7,223 nucleotides of DNA from Thiobacillaceae bacterium (GTDB lineage: Bacteria > Pseudomonadota > Gammaproteobacteria > Burkholderiales > Thiobacillaceae), in the NCBI GenBank assembly GCA_024643305.1, contig JAHENE010000104.1, positions 1-7,223 of the forward strand, written 5' to 3'. Numbering within the stretch: the first letter of the stretch is position 1; the number at the start of each line of letters is the position of its first letter. Below, piece by piece: positions 1 through 5,836 of this stretch. Position numbers and translations under genes: made by a program. The notes beneath the pieces were generated by a model. The model had not been told where the DNA came from, did not search any database, and was given only the letters and a program-made list of their open reading frames with translations.

Positions 1-1001
1 GCGCGGTTATGCGCATCACGCCCAATGTGGAGGGGCTGTTGACCACGCTGCATGTGAATCGGGTCGGCCAGCAAGTCACCCGTGGCCAGATTCTGTACGA
101 AATAAGTTCACAGGAAGCACTCAATCTGCAGTACGAATACATCGATATTTTGCGGCGCGGCAAACCGACCATGGAAATGGCCAGGAAACGTCGTGAAGAT
201 AACCGCAAAGAGCTCGAAAAAGCGCGCGATCTGGAGCCATCCGACCGTGAGTTGGTTGAGCGCAGTGTTAATCAGAGCGAGGAACAGTTGTGGTCGCTGT
301 TGCAGCCGCTGGCGCGCGACCGCGAACGTGTAGGTCTGCGCTTGCAGCAAATCGGTTTTACCGACGAGATGCTGAAGCAGCTCATGCACACCGAAAAAGC
401 TTTTCTTGCCGTGCCGATGCGCGCGTCCAGAGCCTGTGTCGTGCAAAGCATCTCGGCGCGGCCGGGCATGACCGTCGGAAACATGACCGAGATTCTGAGC
501 TGTGTTGATGCTGCGCATGCGCAGATCGAGATCGTGCTCTATCCGGATCAGCTTTCCTGGGTGAGAGAGGGCGATGCGCTGACAGTCGAGTTCGACGACG
601 GCGATACTGTCCGTACCCGGCTCTCAGGCCTCAACCCCCTTCTGGATGAAGCCACACGCACGCTGCGAGTGCGTATGCCCGTGACACTGAAACACGCGCC
701 AAACTTGGGCGAGTACGCAAAGGTGACGATCAACACTACGCCGCATCAGGTGCTGTCTGTTCCTAAAACGGCCGTCATGCACACCGGCCACGGTGACTTC
801 GTGATACGCGCGATGGGCAAGGGACACTTCATGCCGGTCAAAGTGGTTGCCGGCATCGAGGGCGCAGAGCGCATCGGCATCCGAGACGGCCTCGCTGAGG
901 GTGACCAGGTGGCAGTCAACGGCCAGTTCCTGATGGATGCTGCTGCTTCCATAGCAGACGCCGCGCAGCGCATGCACTCCGGCAATAAGCCGTCACTCTG
1001 A
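1..1001 (+). CDS. cusB: CusB-like RND efflux periplasmic adaptor subunit, 5'-truncated by the window edge
   Basis: Membrane-fusion (HlyD/CusB-type) adaptor that links an inner-membrane RND pump to an outer-membrane channel in the periplasm. The frame is open from base 3 to the first ATG at 9. Residues from that ATG (ITPNVEGLL, then VGQQVTRGQILYEI) already form the first lipoyl half-motif, so the true start lies upstream and the signal peptide and any N-terminal metal-binding methionines are missing. Counting from the ATG at 9, a charged helical hairpin covers roughly residues 40-125. The second lipoyl half follows at about 140-165 (ARPGMTVGNMTEILSC), then a beta-barrel to about 245 and a membrane-proximal domain ending in the CusB-like segment NGQFLMDAAASI near 305-316. 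The permease gene starts 14 bases after the stop, so the two are surely one operon. The specific cusB name rests mainly on the CusA-like neighbour. Confidence 0.88.
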   Translation, partial: AVMRITPNVEGLLTTLHVNRVGQQVTRGQILYEISSQEALNLQYEYIDILRRGKPTMEMARKRREDNRKELEKARDLEPSDRELVERSVNQSEEQLWSLLQPLARDRERVGLRLQQIGFTDEMLKQLMHTEKAFLAVPMRASRACVVQSISARPGMTVGNMTEILSCVDAAHAQIEIVLYPDQLSWVREGDALTVEFDDGDTVRTRLSGLNPLLDEATRTLRVRMPVTLKHAPNLGEYAKVTINTTPHQVLSVPKTAVMHTGHGDFVIRAMGKGHFMPVKVVAGIEGAERIGIRDGLAEGDQVAVNGQFLMDAAASIADAAQRMHSGNKPSL

Positions 1002-1015
1002 CGGCCCAATCCAGC

Positions 1016-4000
1016 ATGGTCGCTCGCCTGATTGAATGGTCGCTGCGCAATCGCGCGCTGGTACTCCTGGCCGCTTGCCTGGTTACAGCCTGGGGTCTGT
1101 ATAGCGCGCGCCACATGGCGCTTGATGCCATCCCGGACATGTCCGATGTGCAGGTGATCGTCAAGACGCCTTACCTTGGCCAGTCGCCGCAGACGGTGGA
1201 AGACCAGGTGAGCTATCCGCTTGCCTCTGCCTTGCTCTCGGTGCCAAAGTCCACCGCCGTGCGCGGATTTTCCATGTTTGGAGAATCCTTCATTTACGTC
1301 CTCTTTGAGGATGGGACCGACCCCTACTGGGCGCGCAGTCGGGTGCTTGAATACCTTGCCCAGGTCCAGCCCCAACTGCCTGCGGGCGCGAGACCGGCAC
1401 TGGGCCCAGATGCTTCCGGTGTAGGCTGGGTGTTCGAATACGCGCTGGTAGATCGTGAACATAAATACGATGCCGATCAACTACGCGCAGTGCAGGATTT
1501 CTTTCTGAAGTATGAATTGCAGAGCGTGCCGGGGGTAGCCGAGGTGGCCAGCATCGGCGGCATGGTTCGGCAGTTCCAGATCGAAGTGGATCCCAATCGG
1601 CTGGCGCACTATGGTGTTTCCCTGCGGCGGGTGGAAGATGCGGTGCGAGCCAACAATGGCGAGACGGGCGGCGCTGTGATGGAAATGGGGCATGCCGAGT
1701 ACATGGTACGCATGCGCAGCTACCTCAAATCGGAGAAGGATTTCGCGGCCATTCCACTGGCCGGCGGAGCCAGAGGCGTGCCCGTGCGGTTGGGCGATGT
1801 GGCTCGTATTCAGACAGGTCCCGAAGCGCGACGTGGGGTCACCGATCTGGATGGCGAAGGCGAGGTGACGGGTGGCATCGTCATCATGCGCTACGGGGAA
1901 AACGCGCTCGAAACGATCCAGCGTGTGAAGCAGCGCCTGCAAGAACTGAAAAAAGGGCTGCCACCCGGCGTCGAACTGGTCACAACCTATGACCGTTCAG
2001 GGTTGATCGAACGCGCCATCCATACGCTGTCCAGCAAACTGGTGGAAGAGTCCATCGTCGTCGCGCTTGTGTGTCTGCTCTTCCTGTTCCATCCGCGTTC
2101 TTCGCTGGTGGCTGTGGTGACTCTGCCGCTTGGCATTCTCGCCGCATTCATCGTGATGAAGGCACAGAATGTCACGGCCAACATCATGTCGTTGGGCGGC
2201 ATTGCCATTGCCATCGGCGCCATGGTCGACGCCGCCATCGTCATGATCGAAAACATGCACAAGCATCTGGAACGCGCGGGCGGGGATTGCGACTACTGGG
2301 AGATCGCACGCAAAAGCGCGGTGGAAGTTGGGCCGGCATTGTTCTTCTCGCTGCTGGTGATCACGGTTTCCTTCCTGCCCGTACTCACGCTTACCGGCCA
2401 GGAGGGCAAGCTGTTCGCGCCGCTGGCCTACACCAAGACCTATGCCATGGCTGCGAGCGCCGCATTGGCGGTGACCCTCACACCGATCCTGATGGGCTAT
2501 CTGATACGGGGGCGCATTGCCCCCGAAAGCGGCAACCCCGTCAACAGGGCTTTGTACAGTCTTTACCGCCCACTTCTGCTGCTTGCGTTGCGGCGGCCCA
2601 AAGCCACGTTGCTGTTTTCCATTCTGGCTTTTGCCAGTGTTGCCTGGCCGGCAAACAGGACCGGCAGCGAATTCATGCCGCCCTTGTATGAAGGCGACCT
2701 GCTTTACATGCCCACCACGCTGCCCGGCCTGTCCATCGACGAGGCGGCGAACATCCTCCAGACTACTGACAGGATGATCCGGGAAATGCCGGAAGTGGAA
2801 CGCGTGTTTGGCAAGGCAGGCCGTGCAGACACCGCCACCGATCCGGCACCGCTGTCCATGCTGGAAACGACCATTTTGCTGAAGCCGCGAGACCAATGGC
2901 CTGCCGGCGAAACCATCGAAGACCTCATTCACAAACTGGATCAGACGGTAAGCCTGCCGGGCCTCACTAACTCATGGGGCTATCCCATCCGTACCCGTAT
3001 TGAAATGCTGTCCACAGGCGTTCGCACCGCTGTGGGAGTCAAACTCACCGGGCCGGACCTTGCAGGCATTGTCGATCTTGCGCAGAAAATCGAGACCGTG
3101 GTCAGGGATGTGCCGGGTACGCGCGCGGTATTTGCCGAGCGCATTACCAGCGGAAGATATGTCGACATCGATGTGGACCGGGTTCAGGCAGCGCGCTACG
3201 GCATCAACATTGCCGACGTGCAACAGCTGGTGCGCAGCGCAATCGGCGGTGAGAACATCGGTGTAGTCGTCGATGGACGCGAGCGCTTCCCAATCAATCT
3301 TCGATACCCGCGTGGCTATCGCGACTCCATCGACGCGCTGGCCGCAAGCAGAATCAACTCAGCAAATGACATGCAAGTTCCGCTTGGCGAGATCGCACGA
3401 CTAAGCATTGTCGACGGCCCTGCTGAAATCAAGAGCGAAAACGGGCGGCTGGTCGGCTATGTTTACGTCGACATTGCCAGCGGCAACCTGGGCGGCTATG
3501 TTGCCGCGGCGAAAGCGGCAGTGGAGAAATCAGTCAAACTGCCGCCGGGCTACGCGATTGAATGGACCGGCCAGTACCTACACTTGCAGCACGCAAACGA
3601 AAGGCTGATGTGGGTGATTCCACTCACCTTGCTGCTGGTGTTCCTGCTGTTGTATCTGCACTTCCGCAATTTTGGCAAGGTCATGCTTGTCATGGCCTGC
3701 CTGCCGCTCGCACTGGTGGGTGGTTTCTGGCTGGTCTATGCCCTTGGTTACCAGCTTTCGGTGGCCGTGGCCGTCGGCTTCATCGCGCTGGCCGGGGTGG
3801 CGGCCGAATTCGGCGTCGTCATGTTGCTGTATCTCGACAACACCATTGAACAGTTTCGTCAGGCAGGGCGCTTGAAGGACAGGGGCGCTTTGCACCAGGC
3901 AATTGTGGAAGGCGCACTGCTGCGCATTCGCCCCAAGATCATGACCGTCTCCGTCATCATCGCCGGCCTGTTGCCTATTTTGTTCAGCCAGGGTACCGGT

Positions 4001-4123
4001 GCAGATGTCATGAAGCGCATCGCCACGCCGCTGGTGGGCGGCATGGTAACGGCGGCGTTCCTGTCGCTGATCCTGATTCCCGTGGTTTATTCGCTTTGGT
4101 ACGGAAAAAGATTGCCGAAATAG
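1016..4123 (+). CDS. cusA: CusA-like heavy-metal (Cu(I)/Ag(I)) RND efflux permease
   Basis: Inner-membrane, proton-driven RND pump of the heavy-metal efflux (HAE/CzcA-CusA) class. Its 1035 residues are close to the 1047 of E. coli CusA, and it resembles CusA along its whole length (DAIPDMSDVQVIVKT, FEDGTDPYWARSRVLEYL, GPDASGVGWVFEYALVDR). The three-methionine metal site is present as M565, M615 and M664 (LLYMPTTLPG, PLSMLETTI, RIEMLSTG), matching E. coli M573/M623/M672. The TM4 proton-relay aspartate is D405 in GAMVDAAIVMIEN. The methionine relay is kept at M391, M403, M410, M478, M493 and M999. The periplasmic pair equivalent to E. coli M271/M755 is not: A271 and N747 stand there. Twelve membrane segments are expected in the usual RND layout. 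The start (MVARLIEWSLRNRALV) fits the family N-terminus, although no strong Shine-Dalgarno sequence precedes it. Substrate is inferred from the methionine set; a silver-resistance SilA-type name is an alternative. Confidence 0.95.
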   Translation: MVARLIEWSLRNRALVLLAACLVTAWGLYSARHMALDAIPDMSDVQVIVKTPYLGQSPQTVEDQVSYPLASALLSVPKSTAVRGFSMFGESFIYVLFEDGTDPYWARSRVLEYLAQVQPQLPAGARPALGPDASGVGWVFEYALVDREHKYDADQLRAVQDFFLKYELQSVPGVAEVASIGGMVRQFQIEVDPNRLAHYGVSLRRVEDAVRANNGETGGAVMEMGHAEYMVRMRSYLKSEKDFAAIPLAGGARGVPVRLGDVARIQTGPEARRGVTDLDGEGEVTGGIVIMRYGENALETIQRVKQRLQELKKGLPPGVELVTTYDRSGLIERAIHTLSSKLVEESIVVALVCLLFLFHPRSSLVAVVTLPLGILAAFIVMKAQNVTANIMSLGGIAIAIGAMVDAAIVMIENMHKHLERAGGDCDYWEIARKSAVEVGPALFFSLLVITVSFLPVLTLTGQEGKLFAPLAYTKTYAMAASAALAVTLTPILMGYLIRGRIAPESGNPVNRALYSLYRPLLLLALRRPKATLLFSILAFASVAWPANRTGSEFMPPLYEGDLLYMPTTLPGLSIDEAANILQTTDRMIREMPEVERVFGKAGRADTATDPAPLSMLETTILLKPRDQWPAGETIEDLIHKLDQTVSLPGLTNSWGYPIRTRIEMLSTGVRTAVGVKLTGPDLAGIVDLAQKIETVVRDVPGTRAVFAERITSGRYVDIDVDRVQAARYGINIADVQQLVRSAIGGENIGVVVDGRERFPINLRYPRGYRDSIDALAASRINSANDMQVPLGEIARLSIVDGPAEIKSENGRLVGYVYVDIASGNLGGYVAAAKAAVEKSVKLPPGYAIEWTGQYLHLQHANERLMWVIPLTLLLVFLLLYLHFRNFGKVMLVMACLPLALVGGFWLVYALGYQLSVAVAVGFIALAGVAAEFGVVMLLYLDNTIEQFRQAGRLKDRGALHQAIVEGALLRIRPKIMTVSVIIAGLLPILFSQGTGADVMKRIATPLVGGMVTAAFLSLILIPVVYSLWYGKRLPK

Positions 4124-4146
4124 TGCTTGTCTGAGGTCGACCCATA

Positions 4147-4198
4147 GCGGACTGTCAACTCTCTGAAGCCAATGTCTGCACAGGGTAAGGAAGCAGAC
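4147..4198. repeat. short inverted-repeat cluster (GCGGAC / GTCTGC / GCAGAC)
   Basis: After the permease stop, GCGGAC (4147-4152), GTCTGC (4174-4179) and GCAGAC (4193-4198) form partly complementary arms. The second and third are an exact 6-bp inverted repeat with a 13-base loop. Similar degenerate GCGGACATT-like motifs occur between genes in many proteobacteria, but this is from memory and the match is weak. No gene is supported here. The whole gap 4124-4281 is non-coding as far as I can tell. Confidence 0.3.
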
Positions 4199-4236
4199 CT
4201 TAAGAGTCTAAGTTTGGGGGCCGAGGACGGAGGGAA

Positions 4237-4257
4237 CTGGCAAGCGCAGCTTGCCAG
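4237..4257. terminator. perfect hairpin between convergent genes, possible terminator
   Basis: CTGGCAAGC (4237-4245), a GCA loop, then GCTTGCCAG (4249-4257): a perfect 9-bp stem with a 3-base loop. It lies 113 bases after the permease stop and 24 bases beyond the stop of the converging EF-hand gene, so it could serve either transcript. Neither strand has a T-tract after the stem, so it is not a canonical intrinsic terminator. It may act as an mRNA 3' stabiliser or be a repeat remnant. Confidence 0.4.
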
Positions 4258-4281
4258 CGGTCCAAATACGATGTGTTGGGC

Positions 4282-4548
4282 CTATTCACGGGCTGGAGGA
4301 CATACAACACGGACAGGAAGGCCGTCCTTGAAGTTGAAATATTCTTGGCACACCAGCCCATTTTTCTTTATTGTGCGACGACCGATATCAATCGCGCGCA
4401 GCATTTCGCTAACGGTCGTTTCACCGTCCGAGTTCCAATCCATTTCTTGAATTGAGTAGCCGGTTCGCAGGACTAGGATAGCTGCTCCAGCGCCTAGCAT
4501 TACAAGCACTAAGCCAACGGCAACAAGAAGCTGTCCTATCTTGCCCAT
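4282..4548 (-). CDS. small membrane-anchored EF-hand protein, 88 aa
   Basis: Function unknown. Residues 6-27 form one hydrophobic segment (LLVAVGLVLVMLGAGAAILV) that would anchor the protein or act as an uncleaved signal. Residues 37-48 (DWNSDGETTVSE) match the canonical calcium-binding EF-hand loop: D37, N39, D41, G42, T45 and E48 occupy positions 1, 3, 5, 6, 9 and 12. The C-terminal part has two cysteines (C67, C83) around KDGLPVRVVCP, which could pair in the periplasm. I recall similar short EF-hand proteins in other proteobacteria, but no role is established. The start has a Shine-Dalgarno sequence GGAAG (4558-4562) that overlaps the end of the preceding 50-codon ORF, in the same reading frame and only 6 bases upstream. 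Calcium binding and topology are inferred. The overlapping + strand ORF at 4172-4450 lacks any recognisable domain. Confidence 0.72.
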   Translation of the reverse strand: MGKIGQLLVAVGLVLVMLGAGAAILVLRTGYSIQEMDWNSDGETTVSEMLRAIDIGRRTIKKNGLVCQEYFNFKDGLPVRVVCPPARE

Positions 4549-4554
4549 GGCGCG

Positions 4555-4707
4555 CTACTTCCAGTTGCTGGCGACATAGTTGTAGGGGTTTATTCCACCC
4601 CCAAGTCCGATTGGATCTGGCTGAATGTATCTTGCCGACGCATTACCGCTGTACACAATAAATGTCATGACGATAAACGCAATAAATCCTAAGTCCCCAT
4701 TCAACAT
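4555..4707 (-). CDS. 50-aa signal peptide plus truncated RHS hinge, toxin-less copy
   Basis: Translating the - strand from the ATG at 4707 gives 50 codons. Residues 1-25 are a signal-peptide-like hydrophobic stretch ending in NASA. They are followed by RYIQPDPIGLGGGINPYNYV, the typical end of an RHS core, and the frame stops after ASNWK. It therefore ends just before the proline and the DPxGL residues that close the RHS core, and it carries no C-terminal domain. It aligns without gaps to residues 1-48 of the 199-residue RHS/M15 protein upstream; between residues 16 and 45 nearly all positions are identical (VYSGNA, ARYIQ, DPIGL, GGINPY). A weak Shine-Dalgarno sequence AAGG (4712-4715) precedes the start. 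It could be a decayed toxin gene or a small expressed leader for the EF-hand gene. Translation is not certain. Confidence 0.55.
   Translation of the reverse strand: MLNGDLGFIAFIVMTFIVYSGNASARYIQPDPIGLGGGINPYNYVASNWK
4558..4562 (-). promoter_or_regulatory. ribosome binding site of the EF-hand gene, inside the preceding ORF
   Basis: On the - strand GGAAG lies 9 bases before the ATG at 4548 and is formed by the last codons (TGG AAG) of the 50-codon ORF. Its placement suggests translational coupling of the two small genes. Confidence 0.5.
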
Positions 4708-4731
4708 ATAACCTTGGATTTTATTGGCCAA

Positions 4732-5223
4732 TTATTTTATTCCTCCAATACTAATGACTCTCCAATTCCCATCTTGTTTCCGCAGAGTGGCTAAATCTTC
4801 TCGCACTAACAAATTTCCTTCGGAGAAAAGAACAACGTAATACTTAAGGTTGAATTCATTTTTTTGTGGATCGAAATCCGTGATGGCATTGACAAGAATT
4901 TCTGTTTCCTGCCCGAACAATTTTGATAAAAATACATTTCTGGTTTTATAGCGCGCAAACAAATCCCGGCTTAAGAATCGCCATATATCAGCATCAGGAT
5001 TTTGTGTGGCCATAAGAAATGAGAATAAGGTCTTTTTCGCCTCCAATAAATCGCTTCTTTGAGTGGGAGTGAGAGACTGGAAGCGGTCCTTACCCATACC
5101 GAAGTAATTCAGCACTTGGGGAGCAAATAGCTCTTTCTCGAAGCGAATCACTTCGTTAGATTCGCCGGCAGAGGCACAATTAAAGGAACAGCCAAGAAGT
5201 ACGATTGTGATGAGGCGTTTCAT
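4732..5223 (-). CDS. exported protein of unknown family, candidate immunity protein, 163 aa
   Basis: I do not recognise the family. The frame could open at 5247, but I choose the ATG at 5223 (MKRLITIVLLG...). There GAGGGA (5230-5235) sits 6 bases upstream, whereas it abuts the ATG at 5229 and cannot serve it. With this start the gene begins 2 bases after the RHS/M15 stop. Residues 1-18 are a short signal peptide; cleavage may follow ASA (NCASA-GES), or LLGC may be a lipobox giving a lipoprotein. The mature part is helical and charged at first (FEKELFAPQVLNYFGMGK, TQRSDLLEAKKTLFSFL), then beta-rich with the ending DGNWRVISIGGIK, which looks like the last strands of an NTF2-like fold. Its position right behind an RHS-linked peptidase and its predicted periplasmic location are what a cognate immunity protein would show. 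The region is AT-rich (45 of 120 bases G+C at 4801-4920), unlike the flanks. The immunity role is inference only. Confidence 0.75.
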   Translation of the reverse strand: MKRLITIVLLGCSFNCASAGESNEVIRFEKELFAPQVLNYFGMGKDRFQSLTPTQRSDLLEAKKTLFSFLMATQNPDADIWRFLSRDLFARYKTRNVFLSKLFGQETEILVNAITDFDPQKNEFNLKYYVVLFSEGNLLVREDLATLRKQDGNWRVISIGGIK

Positions 5224-5225
5224 CT

Positions 5226-5825
5226 TCATTCCCTCGAACAAGAGCAATTATCTTTGTTGAGTTTTACATCATAAGGTGGGAAATACCCCCTCATACGTGC
5301 ACCTGCAGCGGGGTATCCCCATCGAGCCCTGTTTTTTCGCATGTCAACATGCGTATGCGGTCCTTCCCCATTCGGACCGCTATAGCCTTCTTCGTACCAA
5401 CCAACGCCGCCAAACAAACCACTTTCGCTAGCTTGATTAGCAGTAGCTAAATGGGGCTGGCCGGGGACATAAATGTCAGCAGCTATTTTTTGTACATGAG
5501 TACTATTAGAACCAGCACCCAAATTGGAACTCGGATTACGATCGCCCCCGGTGATAACAATGTCTTTGTCGCAACCGATTTGGCGATTTAATTCCCATAA
5601 TGCTTCTAATACCTCAGTTGAAACAGGATAGTTCCGCGGATTCAATACTCGAAGCCCAAATGGATCGGTGGAGTTAAGCGGATTTCCTTCTACATACCCA
5701 TAAGGATTGATGCCACCCTCAAGTCCGATTGGATCGGCTTGAATGTAACGTGCCAACGCATTTCCACTGTACACAGCAAACACTGCTACGGTGACCGTAA
5801 TGAATCCAAGATTCTTCCTTGACAT
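5226..5825 (-). CDS. Sec-exported RHS hinge fused to an M15-type DD-peptidase domain (putative toxin), 199 aa
   Basis: Residues 1-25 are a signal peptide ending in ALA. Residues 26-58 are the tail of an RHS core ([20 protein letters not shown]), finishing with the PxxxxDPxGL motif (P49, D54-P55-F56-G57-L58) that in large Rhs proteins marks the junction with the variable toxin tip. Residues 66-171 look like an M15 zinc metallopeptidase (D-Ala-D-Ala carboxypeptidase/endopeptidase type). The block [12 protein letters not shown] ... [14 protein letters not shown] supplies H110 and D117 with the family spacing of seven, and HTHVDMR supplies H157/H159/D161 as third zinc ligand and likely catalytic residues. 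Expected action is cleavage of peptidoglycan stem peptides in the periplasm. The large RHS shell is absent, so this is either a stand-alone exported enzyme or an orphan tip that gained a signal peptide. Start supported by AGGA (5832-5835), 6 bases upstream. It lies 11 bases after the transglutaminase-like gene and 2 before the candidate immunity gene. Toxicity is inferred. Confidence 0.82.
   Translation of the reverse strand: MSRKNLGFITVTVAVFAVYSGNALARYIQADPIGLEGGINPYGYVEGNPLNSTDPFGLRVLNPRNYPVSTEVLEALWELNRQIGCDKDIVITGGDRNPSSNLGAGSNSTHVQKIAADIYVPGQPHLATANQASESGLFGGVGWYEEGYSGPNGEGPHTHVDMRKNRARWGYPAAGARMRGYFPPYDVKLNKDNCSCSRE
5230..5235 (-). promoter_or_regulatory. ribosome binding site that fixes the start of the 163-aa gene
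   Basis: GAGGGA on the - strand, formed by the last codons of the RHS/M15 gene, lies 6 bases before the ATG at 5223 and directly against the ATG at 5229. The spacing favours 5223 as the start and implies translational coupling to the upstream gene. Confidence 0.6.
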
Positions 5826-5831
5826 GTTTTT

Positions 5832-5835
5832 TCCT
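5832..5835 (-). promoter_or_regulatory. ribosome binding site of the RHS/M15 gene
   Basis: AGGA on the - strand with 6 bases to the ATG at 5825. It lies in the 11-base gap after the transglutaminase-like stop codon, which implies expression from the same transcript. Confidence 0.55.
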
Positions 5836-5836
5836 G

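Noticed and set aside
746..1480. - strand 244-codon ORF across the adaptor/permease junction
   Set aside because: Spans two well-recognised genes on the other strand, has no recognisable domain, and would be an antisense shadow.
1997..2932. - strand 311-codon ORF inside the efflux permease
   Set aside because: Antisense shadow of the GC-rich permease; its translation is rich in His, Gln and Arg and shows no family motif.
4172..4450. + strand 92-codon ORF overlapping the EF-hand gene
   Set aside because: No domain, no ribosome binding site and low-complexity translation; the opposite strand has a membrane segment plus an EF-hand loop and fits the gene run.
4723..4732. Palindrome ATTGGCCAAT after the 163-aa gene
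   Set aside because: Short, loop-free and single; not enough to call an operator or terminator.
5224..5247. Upstream start at 5247 for the 163-aa gene, giving a 22-base overlap
   Set aside because: The added residues MLLFEGMK disrupt a clean signal peptide, and the Shine-Dalgarno GAGGGA is placed correctly only for the ATG at 5223.
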